A DNA stretch of 8,407 nt. Origin: JAWVZY01 sp033721955 (GTDB lineage Bacteria > Patescibacteriota > Minisyncoccia > Spechtbacterales > 2-12-FULL-38-22). Numbering within the stretch: the first letter of the stretch is position 1; every line of letters begins with the position of its first letter. Both the position numbers and the translations under genes were made by a program. The stretch covers positions 1-8,407 of the forward strand of contig JAWVZY010000033.1 of NCBI GenBank assembly GCA_033721955.1, given 5' to 3'. Positions 1 through 6,098 of the stretch are shown here, piece after piece. The notes under the pieces are model-generated. The model was not told the origin of the DNA, did not search any database, and saw only the letters and a program-made list of their open reading frames with translations.

Positions 1-1
1 A

Positions 2-835
2 TTAAAAGAGGGCTGGGCTGTGCCTCATTTTAATTTTTCTTCTCTTGCGCAATTAAACGGCATTTTAGACGCACTTCGTGAAATGAAAGCACCTGCGGCA
101 CTTGGGACAAGTGAAGGGGAGCGTAAATTTTTGGGCGCAAAACAGGCCTTGTATTTGGTGCAGAGTTTTCGTGAAGAGGAAGGAATACCTGTTTATATAA
201 ACGCGGATCACCATAAAAGCCCTGAGGCCGCGATAGAGGCTTTTGATGCCGGGTATGATTCAGTGCACGCAGACCTGTCTAAGGAAAGCTATAAGGACAA
301 TATAGAGGGCGTTAAGAGGGTTGTAGAACATGTAAAGAGTAAAAGGCCTGAGGTTGAGGTAGAAGGAGAGCTTGGTTATTTTGTGACAGAATCATCAAAA
401 ATATATAAAGAAAAAATAGAAATACCGGAAGAAAGCTATACCCAGCCTGAGCAGGCAGCAGAATTTGTAAAAGAGACCGGAATAGATAGATTTGCTCCTG
501 TTGTGGGCAACTTGCACGGTATTGCCGCCAACGAACCTAAAATACGCTTTGATCTTGTAGAAAAGCTAAGAGAAGCATTGCCTGAGGTTACATTTGTGCT
601 TCATGGAGGCAGCGGTATATCGGATAAGGATATGAAGAAGCTTGTTAAGGCCGGTTTTAATAATATCCATGTATCAACTGAGTTGCGCATAGCATATACA
701 GATGCGCTCAGGGCGGAGCTTAAGGCAAAGCCGGATGAGGTAGCCCCTTATCATTATTTAGATAAGGCCAGAGAAGCCGTTGCAAAAAAAGTAAAAGAGA
801 AACTTAAGATATTTGGATCTGAGGGAAAGGTGTAG
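2..835 (+). CDS. Class II fructose-bisphosphate aldolase, 5' end outside the window
   Basis: This is a zinc-dependent aldolase that would interconvert fructose 1,6-bisphosphate with glyceraldehyde 3-phosphate and dihydroxyacetone phosphate in cytosolic glycolysis or gluconeogenesis. The frame is open to the window edge. The residues before the GTG at 20 read LKEGWAV and lead into PHFNFSSLAQL, which is the usual N-terminal strand of the family, so the GTG is internal and the true start lies upstream. Numbering from that GTG, visible motifs are NADHH (61-65, catalytic Asp63 and zinc ligand His64), the EGELGY loop (116-120), NLHG (His166) and LHGGSGI (His195 with the phosphate-binding glycines), then VSTELRIAYTDALR (218-231). 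The family usually has HxDH where this protein has NADH, a conservative oddity. Substrate could also be tagatose bisphosphate; the subfamily is not resolved. It ends in TAG, 45 bases before the next gene. Confidence 0.9.
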   Translation, partial: LKEGWAVPHFNFSSLAQLNGILDALREMKAPAALGTSEGERKFLGAKQALYLVQSFREEEGIPVYINADHHKSPEAAIEAFDAGYDSVHADLSKESYKDNIEGVKRVVEHVKSKRPEVEVEGELGYFVTESSKIYKEKIEIPEESYTQPEQAAEFVKETGIDRFAPVVGNLHGIAANEPKIRFDLVEKLREALPEVTFVLHGGSGISDKDMKKLVKAGFNNIHVSTELRIAYTDALRAELKAKPDEVAPYHYLDKAREAVAKKVKEKLKIFGSEGKV

Positions 836-844
836 ATTTTAGGG

Positions 845-873
845 TTGATTATTTTATAAATTTATATTAATAT
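845..873 (+). promoter_or_regulatory. Possible promoter of the zinc-ribbon gene, leaderless type
   Basis: TTGATT (845-850) and TAATAT (868-873) are separated by 17 bases. The -10 box ends 7 bases before the ATG at 881, so transcription would start at or next to the A of ATG. The surrounding DNA is very AT-rich, which makes chance matches easy; an overlapping TATAGT at 871-876 is an alternative -10. Confidence 0.4.
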
Positions 874-880
874 AGTTTTT

Positions 881-1180
881 ATGCGCAAGACGGATTACGA
901 GTTTAAATATTTAGGTAATTGCTCTGTTTGCGGAGAGTCATTTCAACCCCGCAACGCGCATTTATTGGACAGAAAACCCGATATTAGCCATGTTTATACT
1001 CAGTGTTCAAAGTGTAAGAGTTCCTCTATCACATTCGTCTTAAAAAATACAATGGGCTTTATAACCACAATAGGCATGTTGACTGATATGACAAAGGGGG
1101 ATATAGAAAAGTTCAAAGATAAAAAACCCATTAGCGCAGACGATGTCTTAGAGTTACACAAATCTTTGGAAAATAAATAA
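881..1180 (+). CDS. Small zinc-ribbon protein of unknown function
   Basis: A 99-residue protein of unknown function. Two CxxC knuckles, Cys14/Cys17 (CSVC) and Cys42/Cys45 (CSKC), are about 25 residues apart and form a likely four-cysteine zinc ribbon in the N-terminal half. A moderately hydrophobic stretch (about 52-68) follows, and the end is a helical segment with PISADDVLELHKSLENK. No signal peptide or clear membrane helix is visible, so a cytosolic location is likely. No Shine-Dalgarno precedes the ATG; a -10-like box sits 7 bases upstream. The gene lies between the aldolase and rplY, only 7 bases before the latter, so it is probably co-transcribed with rplY. Similar short zinc-ribbon proteins ending in such a segment occur in CPR genomes as far as I remember, but I know of no characterised member. 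A nucleic-acid or ribosome-related role is only a guess from the neighbourhood. Confidence 0.8.
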   Translation: MRKTDYEFKYLGNCSVCGESFQPRNAHLLDRKPDISHVYTQCSKCKSSSITFVLKNTMGFITTIGMLTDMTKGDIEKFKDKKPISADDVLELHKSLENK

Positions 1181-1187
1181 TATTAGT

Positions 1188-1943
1188 ATGCTACATCTAA
1201 AAGTTAAAAAACGAGACCCTAAAAAAGAAAAGGCAAAAAAATTAATTCAAAAGGACCTGGTCCCGGCTATTATGTATGGACCCAGAATTAAACCTACTCC
1301 GCTTACAGTAGACAGAAGGAGTTTTTATAAGACATATAAAGAGGCGGGTGAAACAACGCTTATTGCTTTAGATATGAAAGAAAAAGCTGAAGCAGTTGAA
1401 GGTGCTAAAGATGAAGAGAACAAAGCAGAGGAAGAAAATGTTGTTTTAATAAGAGATTTACAGGTACACCCTGTAAGTGGTGATTTTATGCACGTTGATT
1501 TTTATCAGCTTCCTATGGATACAGAAATTGAGATTTCCGTGCCTGTTGAGGGCTTAAATGAAGCTCCTGCTGTAAAGGAGGAGGGTGGTGTGCTTGTACA
1601 AAACTTGCATGAAATAGCTATAAAAGCACTTCCAAAAGATCTTATTCACGATATTACAGTGGATCTGCTGCCTCTGGAAAATATAGGCGATTCTATACTT
1701 ATTAAAGATTTGGATCTGCCCGGTAGTGTAGAGGTTCTTGCAGAGGAAGATGAAGCTGTATTTGCCATTGAAGAACCAAGAGAAGAAGAGCCGGAAGAAG
1801 AAGAGGAGATACTTGATGAAATGGAAGATGAGCAAATTGCCGATATCAAAACAGAAGGCGAAGTTGAAAGAGAGGAGCGTGAAGCCGAAGAAGCTGAAGA
1901 AGGTGGTGAAAAATCTGCAGAAGGCGGTGGAGAAGAAAAATAA
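1188..1943 (+). CDS. rplY: Large-subunit ribosomal protein bL25, CTC/TL5 type with long acidic tail
   Basis: This is bL25, which binds 5S rRNA in the central protuberance of the 50S subunit. The 251-residue product has an N-terminal 5S-binding domain (about 1-107) with LVPAIMYGP and the conserved VLIRDLQVHPVSGDFMHVDFYQL (86-108), then the second beta domain typical of the CTC/TL5 form (about 110-200: EISVPVEGLNEAPAVKEEGGVLVQ, then LPKDLIHDITVDL and NIGDSILIKDL). The last roughly 55 residues are an acidic low-complexity tail of E, D, A and G. A further acidic insertion (about 63-84) interrupts the 5S-binding domain. These charged additions make it longer than usual CTC proteins. No Shine-Dalgarno is visible before the ATG, which lies 7 bases after the upstream stop, so translational coupling is likely. 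The identification is firm; a role of the acidic tail is unknown. Confidence 0.95.
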   Translation: MLHLKVKKRDPKKEKAKKLIQKDLVPAIMYGPRIKPTPLTVDRRSFYKTYKEAGETTLIALDMKEKAEAVEGAKDEENKAEEENVVLIRDLQVHPVSGDFMHVDFYQLPMDTEIEISVPVEGLNEAPAVKEEGGVLVQNLHEIAIKALPKDLIHDITVDLLPLENIGDSILIKDLDLPGSVEVLAEEDEAVFAIEEPREEEPEEEEEILDEMEDEQIADIKTEGEVEREEREAEEAEEGGEKSAEGGGEEK

Positions 1944-1952
1944 TGATATAAT
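1944..1952 (+). promoter_or_regulatory. Extended -10 promoter of the transglycosylase gene, leaderless type
   Basis: TGATATAAT is a perfect extended -10 element (TGn plus TATAAT, with the hexamer at 1947-1952). It begins on the base after the rplY stop codon and ends 7 bases before the ATG at 1960, so the predicted transcript starts on or beside the start codon. No good -35 box is seen 17 bases upstream, which is normal for extended -10 promoters. The site would allow the transglycosylase to be expressed separately from rplY. Confidence 0.6.
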
Positions 1953-1959
1953 AGGGATA

Positions 1960-3399
1960 ATGGAGATATATCCCAAAAATTTGAGCTTTAAAAATAAGCT
2001 GGCAACCATAGTGTTGCTGGCTTGTTTTATTTTTACAGGAAGTTACGCTGTCTTTGCTCAGGAATCTTCCCAGGAAAATACTACCAATACCCAGGCCACA
2101 ACGAAGGAACAACAAAAACAGCAATTACAGCAGGAGTTAAATCGTCTTCAGGATGAATTACAGCAAATACAGGGTGAGATAAATAAATACAGCCAGGAGT
2201 CGGCAAGTTATGAGCGTGATATTTCAATACTGGAGAGCAGGATACGCCAGACCCGTCTTAAAATACAACAAATACAGGTAGTAATTCGCCAAACCGATTT
2301 TGCCATTAAGGCAAATGAAGAAGCGCTTGAGGAGCTTCGCCAGAGGGAGGAGAGGCAAAAAGAGCTTTTGGCAAATATACTCTTAGGTCTTTATAAGCTT
2401 GATGACACCTCATCTGTAGAGATAATTCTTATGACAAATTCTTTATCCGAGTTTTTCAATGATGTAGCTCAGATAAAAAATCTACAGGAGGGAATGAAGG
2501 AGACCTTAGATGATGTTAAAGAAATAAAAGCTGATATAGAAGAAGAGCAAAAACAACTTGAAGCTAAAGTAGAGGAGCAATCCCGCCTTTTGCAGGTGCA
2601 GGATGCTCAGCGTGCTCAGCTCGCAGGACAGGTTGATCAAAAGGAAGTTTTACTTGAAGAAAGTAAAACAAAAGAATATGAATATCGTGAAGTTGCAGAG
2701 CGCACCAAAAAAACTATACAAGAAGTTAGAAACCAGATATTTCGTCTTGAAGGTGCCGGTGTAGCTGTAACTTTTGAAGAAGCATACAAACATGCAAAAT
2801 TTGCATCATCTATTACAGGAGTACGCCCCGCATTTCTTTTATCTGTTCTAAAACAGGAAAGTTCATGGGGTAAAAATGTGGGACTTTGCCTGCTTCATAA
2901 TAAAGATAACGGAGATGGAATCGGGGTAAATACAGGAACTATTTATCCAAGAACACTTAAAGTGAGCCGTGACATTGAGCCATTTTTCCAAATAACAGCT
3001 GAGCTTGGGCGTGACCCTTATAACACCAGGATATCTTGCTGGCCTCAAATTTATTATGATTATGACCACGATGGCGTAAAAGAGCCATTTGGCTTTGGGG
3101 GGGCAATGGGTCCGGCACAATTTTTGCCATCTACTTGGCTTGGATATCACAGCCGTGTATCAAACTTACTTGGCCGTCCTGCTGATCCCTGGCTTATACA
3201 AGATGCCTTTCTTGCAAGTGCTGTTAAATTGGCTGACGCGGGAGCTGCAAAGAAAGATTATAACTCAGAATGGTGTGCTGCCATGATTTATTATTCAGGA
3301 AGGTGCCCGGGGCCCTCAATTAATCATTTTTATGGCAATCAAATAATGGAAAGAGCGGGTAGCTACCAGCGCGATATAGATATACTGGAAGGCCGTTAA
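1960..3399 (+). CDS. Secreted coiled-coil lytic transglycosylase
   Basis: A 479-residue exported enzyme expected to cleave peptidoglycan glycan strands between MurNAc and GlcNAc. A basic start and hydrophobic core (about 11-30) ending in VFA-QE (cleavage near residue 33) form a signal peptide. Residues about 48-265 are a long Gln/Glu-rich coiled coil of the PcsB/CwlO/EnvC kind. The C-terminal domain (about 270-479) is SLT-like: FLLSVLKQESSWG carries the probable catalytic Glu300, and GGAMGPAQFLPSTW (380-393) is the classic transglycosylase motif. Cys310, Cys360, Cys439 and Cys449 could form two disulfides outside the cell. DYDHDG (367-372) looks like a Ca2+-binding loop. The reading frame continues upstream through rplY to 1738, but ATG 1960 is chosen because it directly precedes the signal peptide and lies 7 bases after an extended -10 box. 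Coiled coils of this kind in other bacteria are controlled by FtsEX; whether that holds here is inference. Confidence 0.9.
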   Translation: MEIYPKNLSFKNKLATIVLLACFIFTGSYAVFAQESSQENTTNTQATTKEQQKQQLQQELNRLQDELQQIQGEINKYSQESASYERDISILESRIRQTRLKIQQIQVVIRQTDFAIKANEEALEELRQREERQKELLANILLGLYKLDDTSSVEIILMTNSLSEFFNDVAQIKNLQEGMKETLDDVKEIKADIEEEQKQLEAKVEEQSRLLQVQDAQRAQLAGQVDQKEVLLEESKTKEYEYREVAERTKKTIQEVRNQIFRLEGAGVAVTFEEAYKHAKFASSITGVRPAFLLSVLKQESSWGKNVGLCLLHNKDNGDGIGVNTGTIYPRTLKVSRDIEPFFQITAELGRDPYNTRISCWPQIYYDYDHDGVKEPFGFGGAMGPAQFLPSTWLGYHSRVSNLLGRPADPWLIQDAFLASAVKLADAGAAKKDYNSEWCAAMIYYSGRCPGPSINHFYGNQIMERAGSYQRDIDILEGR

Positions 3400-3407
3400 G
3401 TTTTTAA

Positions 3408-3436
3408 TTGACTAATATAATTGAATGTGCTATAAT
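3408..3436 (+). promoter_or_regulatory. Strong sigma-70-type promoter of an orphan RNA gene
   Basis: TTGACT (3408-3413) and TATAAT (3431-3436) are separated by exactly 17 bases: five of six and six of six matches to consensus. It is among the best promoters in the window, and no plus-strand open reading frame follows it before 6105. The predicted start point is about 3443. Confidence 0.8.
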
Positions 3437-3442
3437 ATGCGA

Positions 3443-3632
3443 GTTAGTGCCTAATAAATACTAACACCGCCATTTTAGTTTCTGAAAAACTTCGGAGATT
3501 AAAATGGCAGGTAAATAGGTCTTGCTACCCCTTAGTTGGATTAAAGCGCTATTTACCTGCCAAAACCGTACCCTCGGGGAGTGTAGTGCCCTGCATTACA
3601 CTCCCCATAACCCCATTTTTATGGGGATTTTT
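3443..3632 (+). ncRNA. Candidate structured non-coding RNA, family not recognised
   Basis: About 190 bases lie between a near-consensus promoter and a terminator, with no convincing reading frame. Four strong helices follow one another. H1 pairs GTTAGT 3443-3448 with 3460-3465. H2 is an 18-bp hairpin, 3469-3486 with 3491-3508 (loop AAAC, a few G-U pairs). H3 pairs 3506-3518 with 3549-3561 (13 bp) around a 30-base apical region containing CCCC and GTTGG. H4 pairs 3576-3589 with 3593-3606 (14 bp, one G-U). The terminator hairpin is 3611-3626. H2 and H3 compete for the three bases GGC 3506-3508, so branch migration or coaxial stacking is possible; CCCC 3528-3531 could pair with a GGGG run in H4 or the terminator. 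It does not match what I know of 6S RNA (no end-to-end pairing), SRP RNA, tmRNA or RNase P RNA. The exact 5' end and the function are unknown. Confidence 0.7.
3611..3632 (+). terminator. Rho-independent terminator of the candidate ncRNA
   Basis: CCCCAT (3611-3616), loop TTTT, ATGGGG (3621-3626), followed by ATTTTT. The stem is short (6 bp) but GC-rich and the T-tract follows directly. It defines the 3' end of the candidate RNA. Confidence 0.7.
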
Positions 3633-3640
3633 AATACAAC

Positions 3641-3671
3641 ATAAAAGACCCGCAGTTTGCGGGTCTTTTAT
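3641..3671. terminator. Bidirectional Rho-independent terminator
   Basis: A 14-bp perfect stem, 3641-3654 with 3658-3671 (core AAAGACCCGCA), closes a 3-base loop and has A-rich and T-rich flanks. It works on paper in both directions: as a backup for the plus-strand RNA gene and as the terminator of the minus-strand gene whose stop codon is at 3677-3679. It separates the two convergent units. Confidence 0.85.
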
Positions 3672-3676
3672 TGTTT

Positions 3677-4360
3677 TTATAGTTGCACGTTCTGTGTGAA
3701 TTGACTCAAGTTTTCTATTTCCCATGCCTCAAGCGCGAGCGCTTCATTTACTGCCTCCTCTACTTCTGCGGCTGTAAATGTTACCTCATCTCCTGCCTCA
3801 AGCAGGAATGAGCCCTTTATATCTTTTAGGTAATCTTCTGCGTAAAGTTTTTGTTCCGCTGAAAGCTCAGTACCTGTAGCTGTGGCAAATTGTGCTACAG
3901 CTTTTCTTGCAAGGTGTGTTACGCCCTCACCGTTTTGTGCTGTAAAGGTTGCCTCACCCGTTATTGCGCCCGCTTCCGTTGTTGCAAAGGAGGCGTTTGT
4001 AGCAGGTGTTGTTTCTGCAACCATAGCTGAATTATTATCTGCCGCAGTTAATCCTGCCTGAAGGGTTTCAGCAGGTCCTGTATCTAAGGCGTTTGCAAGA
4101 ATGAGTCCGCCAATTATTGATACAAGAACAATTCCTGCAGCCATCCATCCGGATTTGTTTTCTGTAAATAAATTACCTATTTTATTGCCCCATCCGCTTG
4201 ATTTTGCTTTTTCAACTTCATCTTTAGCTTCGCTGAAGTTAGGGCCTGATAATTCTGAGGCCTGTGCCTCCGGCATAGTTGCGGCAAAGTCCGCTTCAAA
4301 GCTTTTGGAGTTTTGGGGTGCATGGGGGAGTAGTACTTGGTTATTGTCTTGGTTGTTCAT
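3677..4360 (-). CDS. One-pass membrane protein with a LysM-like C-terminal domain
   Basis: A 227-residue protein without an assigned function. Residues 1-72 are polar and Asn/Gln/Glu-rich and probably cytoplasmic; 73-91 (MAAGIVLVSIIGGLILANA) is one membrane helix; 92-138 is a Thr/Ala/Asn-rich linker; 139-207 resembles a degenerate LysM-type fold (GEGVTHLARKAV, then LSAEQKLYAEDYL and LEAGDEVTFT). I remember similar domains in many Parcubacteria proteins of unknown role, but cannot verify it here. This layout suggests anchoring with an outside domain that could touch the cell wall. ATG at 4360 is preferred; an in-frame GTG at 4381 would add seven residues. No Shine-Dalgarno is seen; a weak -10-like TAACAT (4368-4373) ends 7 bases before the ATG. 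It follows prfA on the same strand after a 248-base spacer and ends at a bidirectional terminator. Confidence 0.8.
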   Translation of the reverse strand: MNNQDNNQVLLPHAPQNSKSFEADFAATMPEAQASELSGPNFSEAKDEVEKAKSSGWGNKIGNLFTENKSGWMAAGIVLVSIIGGLILANALDTGPAETLQAGLTAADNNSAMVAETTPATNASFATTEAGAITGEATFTAQNGEGVTHLARKAVAQFATATGTELSAEQKLYAEDYLKDIKGSFLLEAGDEVTFTAAEVEEAVNEALALEAWEIENLSQFTQNVQL

Positions 4361-4443
4361 AATACTGATGTTATCCCACACTCAATCTGAAACTCACAGA
4401 TCTAAATAAATTTTTTACAACCATACTTAAAGCTGTAAGCTTG

Positions 4444-4521
4444 ACTATAAATTGAGCGCGGAAAATAAATTAATTTACAAGTTAAAAGAAATGAAAGCTT
4501 GTAAAGCCCTCAATTTATAGT
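4444..4521. repeat. Nested inverted repeat upstream of the LysM-like gene
   Basis: ACTATAAATTGAG (4444-4456) is repeated perfectly inverted at 4509-4521. Inside it, TTTACAAG (4474-4481) is inverted at 4498-4505 around a 16-base loop. A further small hairpin, AAGCT-GTA-AGCTT, lies just outside at 4430-4442. The block sits in the middle of the 248-base gap between prfA and the LysM-like gene (4361-4608), which otherwise holds no gene I can see. It could be a two-site operator or an RNA structure in the leader or tail of these genes. Confidence 0.6.
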
Positions 4522-4569
4522 GAATATGGGGTTGTTAAGGAACTTTTATTAAAGGAACTATAATGTTTT

Positions 4570-4597
4570 GTGGCGTGAATTAAATTATAACCGCCAC
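4570..4597. repeat. Stem-loop just downstream of prfA
   Basis: GTGGCG (4570-4575) and CGCCAC (4592-4597) form a 6-bp GC-rich stem around 16 AT-rich bases. It starts 12 bases after the prfA stop on the minus strand. No T-tract follows in the prfA direction, so it is at most a weak terminator or an RNA 3'-end stabiliser. Confidence 0.45.
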
Positions 4598-4608
4598 GAT
4601 TATACATT

Positions 4609-5652
4609 TTACAATTCTTTTTTAATTTCTGCAACTACATCATCAAGATATCCGTCCATAATTTTATCAATCCCGTGCCATGACTTGTTTATTCTGTGGT
4701 CAGTAACCCTGTCCTGGGGAAAATTATAAGTTCTTATTTTTTCACTACGATCTCCTGAGCCAATTTGCCCTTTTCTTGCTTTGCGCATTTTTTTCTCTTG
4801 TTCTTCTTGCTTTTTTTGCAAAAGGCGGCTTCTCAGCAAGGTCATTGCTGCCTCACGGTTTTGGGCCTGGCTTTTATGCACCTGGCTGGCAACCGCGATA
4901 CCGCTGGGTTCATGTATAACCCTAACTGCCGTCTCTACCTTATTTACATTTTGCCCTCCCGGTCCTGATGAGCGGAAAGTTTCTATTTTTATATCTTCGG
5001 GTTTTATATCAATATCAACCGGTTTTGCCTTAGGTAAGACCGCAACCGATGCAGATGATGTGTGTAACCGGCCACTTTTTTCTGTTTCAGGTACACGTTG
5101 CACCCTATGTACTCCGCTTTCATTTTTAAGCGTTACATATGCACCTTTTCCGTGTACTTCAAATACAACTTCTTTCACGCCTTTTAATTCGCTTTTCTTT
5201 TCTTCAATTACACCCACTTTCCATCCTTTTAACTCTGCAAAGCGAGTATACATACGGAAAAGCTCCTGTGCAAAAAGAGCCGCTTCTTCACCCCCAACTC
5301 CGGCACGTATTTCAACTATAGTTTCATTTATATGAGCTCCGGGCTCAGGATGGAGTTTTTCTTCAAGTTCTTGTTCCAATTTTTCTTTTTTAGGCCTTAG
5401 TTTTTCAAGTTCTTCTTCGGCCAGTTCACGCATGCTCTCATCATCATCCGATTCTGCAAGTTTTTCATTTTCATCTATATTTTTATTAAGTTCCTCTATT
5501 TGTTTTTGCATGTCTATTATTTCAGATAATTCACTGTGCCTTTTGCCTAATTCCTCTAATTTTTTTGGATCTGAAACAACCTCGGGAGAAGCGAGTTTTT
5601 CTTCAAGTTCTTTAAATTCTTTTTTTAATTGTTCTATTTCAGTAGAAGCCAT
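4609..5652 (-). CDS. prfA: Peptide chain release factor 1
   Basis: RF1 recognises UAA and UAG in the ribosomal A site and triggers release of the finished peptide. The 347-residue product has the family's normal length. A charged helical N-terminal domain (about 1-100) is followed by GAHINETIVEIRAGVGGEEAALFAQELFRMY (106-135), the codon-recognition tripeptide P188-E189-T190 within HRVQRVPETE (the PxT motif of RF1, not the SPF of RF2), and the catalytic GGQ at 232-234 within SSGPGGQNVNKVETAVR. The glutamine is the site normally methylated by PrmC; no prmC follows here, although it often does in other bacteria. The ATG lies 24 bases after the rpmE stop, without a Shine-Dalgarno, in a likely rpmE-prfA operon. 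All stops in the window are TAA or TAG, which RF1 can serve. Confidence 0.97.
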   Translation of the reverse strand: MASTEIEQLKKEFKELEEKLASPEVVSDPKKLEELGKRHSELSEIIDMQKQIEELNKNIDENEKLAESDDDESMRELAEEELEKLRPKKEKLEQELEEKLHPEPGAHINETIVEIRAGVGGEEAALFAQELFRMYTRFAELKGWKVGVIEEKKSELKGVKEVVFEVHGKGAYVTLKNESGVHRVQRVPETEKSGRLHTSSASVAVLPKAKPVDIDIKPEDIKIETFRSSGPGGQNVNKVETAVRVIHEPSGIAVASQVHKSQAQNREAAMTLLRSRLLQKKQEEQEKKMRKARKGQIGSGDRSEKIRTYNFPQDRVTDHRINKSWHGIDKIMDGYLDDVVAEIKKEL

Positions 5653-5676
5653 TAAATTGTAGTGAGCCGAAAGTAT

Positions 5677-5940
5677 CTATTCCTCTTTCTTCTCCTGGTC
5701 TTTTTTTGCTCGTTTTTCTGACTTCTTTTTATAAGAGCGTTGTTTTTCTAGGCGTTTTTGGAATTTTTCTATACGTCCGCCTTTAACAGCACCGCGCTCT
5801 TGCCCGGTGTAGAATGGGTGGCACTTGCTGCATGTTTCAACCTCTACTTCTTCTTGTGTAGAGCCAACTATAAATTCGTTGCCGCAAGCACACTTCACTT
5901 TTGCTTTTGTATGATATTGAGGATGTATTCCTTTTTTCAT
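5677..5940 (-). CDS. rpmE: Large-subunit ribosomal protein bL31, zinc-binding form
   Basis: bL31 bridges the 50S central protuberance and the 30S head. The 87-residue protein starts MKKGIHPQYH, as expected, and has four cysteines, CAC (17 and 19) and CSKCHPFYTG (37 and 40), which mark the zinc-containing form. The core ends around residue 62. A strongly basic, Lys/Glu-rich tail (about 63-87) is an extension beyond the usual length of about 70. It is the first gene of a probable rpmE-prfA unit, driven by a TATAAT promoter about 30 bases upstream. No Shine-Dalgarno is visible; the short leader is A-rich. It ends in TAG. Confidence 0.95.
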   Translation of the reverse strand: MKKGIHPQYHTKAKVKCACGNEFIVGSTQEEVEVETCSKCHPFYTGQERGAVKGGRIEKFQKRLEKQRSYKKKSEKRAKKDQEKKEE

Positions 5941-5969
5941 GATTTTTTTTATTTACGCTAACGAAATTT

Positions 5970-5998
5970 ATTATACACCATTTTTTTATTTATGCAAA
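5970..5998 (-). promoter_or_regulatory. Promoter of rpmE-prfA
   Basis: On the minus strand, TTTGCA (5993-5998) and a perfect TATAAT (5970-5975) are separated by 17 bases. The start point would be near 5963, giving a leader of about 22 bases to the rpmE ATG. The -35 box matches four of six. Confidence 0.65.
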
Positions 5999-6010
5999 CT
6001 TAATCTTGTA

Positions 6011-6085
6011 ATTTAGACATATTTATGATTAAATTAGCGTAGAACCTAAGATTTAGCAACGATTTATGATTCACAATGAACCTAA
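6011..6085 (+). repeat. Degenerate tandem repeat in the leader of the membrane-protein gene
   Basis: Three word blocks occur twice in the same order: ATTTAG (6011-6016, 6051-6056), ATTTATGATT (6021-6030, 6062-6071) and GAACCTAA (6042-6049, 6078-6085). The spacers differ between copies (4 and 5 bases, then 11 and 6). Each ATTTATGATT contains the -10-like hexamer TATGAT (6024-6029, 6065-6070), so the repeat could hold two promoters or two regulator sites. No convincing -35 box fits either one. Confidence 0.6.
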
Positions 6086-6087
6086 AG

Positions 6088-6098
6088 AAAGGAGGTGA
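6088..6098 (+). promoter_or_regulatory. Strong Shine-Dalgarno site fixing the start at 6105
   Basis: AAAGGAGGTGA contains a complete match to the anti-Shine-Dalgarno core. GGAGG ends 9 bases before the ATG. It is the only strong ribosome binding site before any gene in this window. Confidence 0.9.

Noticed and set aside
20..22. GTG as the start of the aldolase
   Set aside because: The frame stays open to the window edge and the residues before it belong to the family's N-terminal strand, so the gene starts upstream.
1738..1959. N-terminal extension of the transglycosylase into rplY
   Set aside because: The extension is a lysine-rich frame shadow of the acidic rplY tail, and a signal peptide begins right after the ATG at 1960.
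1554..2009. Open frame of 151 codons on the minus strand over rplY
   Set aside because: Phe-rich low-complexity shadow of the acidic codons of rplY.
3097..3103. Run of seven G in the transglycosylase as a phase-variation site
   Set aside because: It encodes the conserved Gly-Gly of the GGAMG motif and the frame is intact; the run is short for slippage.
3443..3632. Identity as 6S RNA, SRP RNA or tmRNA
   Set aside because: The ends do not pair with each other as in 6S, the SRP core with its GGAA loop is absent, and no tRNA-like end or tag reading frame is seen.
4781..5335. Open frame of 184 codons on the plus strand opposite prfA
   Set aside because: It is antisense to a firmly identified gene, with Ser/Cys/Phe-rich composition typical of a reverse-strand shadow and no family resemblance.
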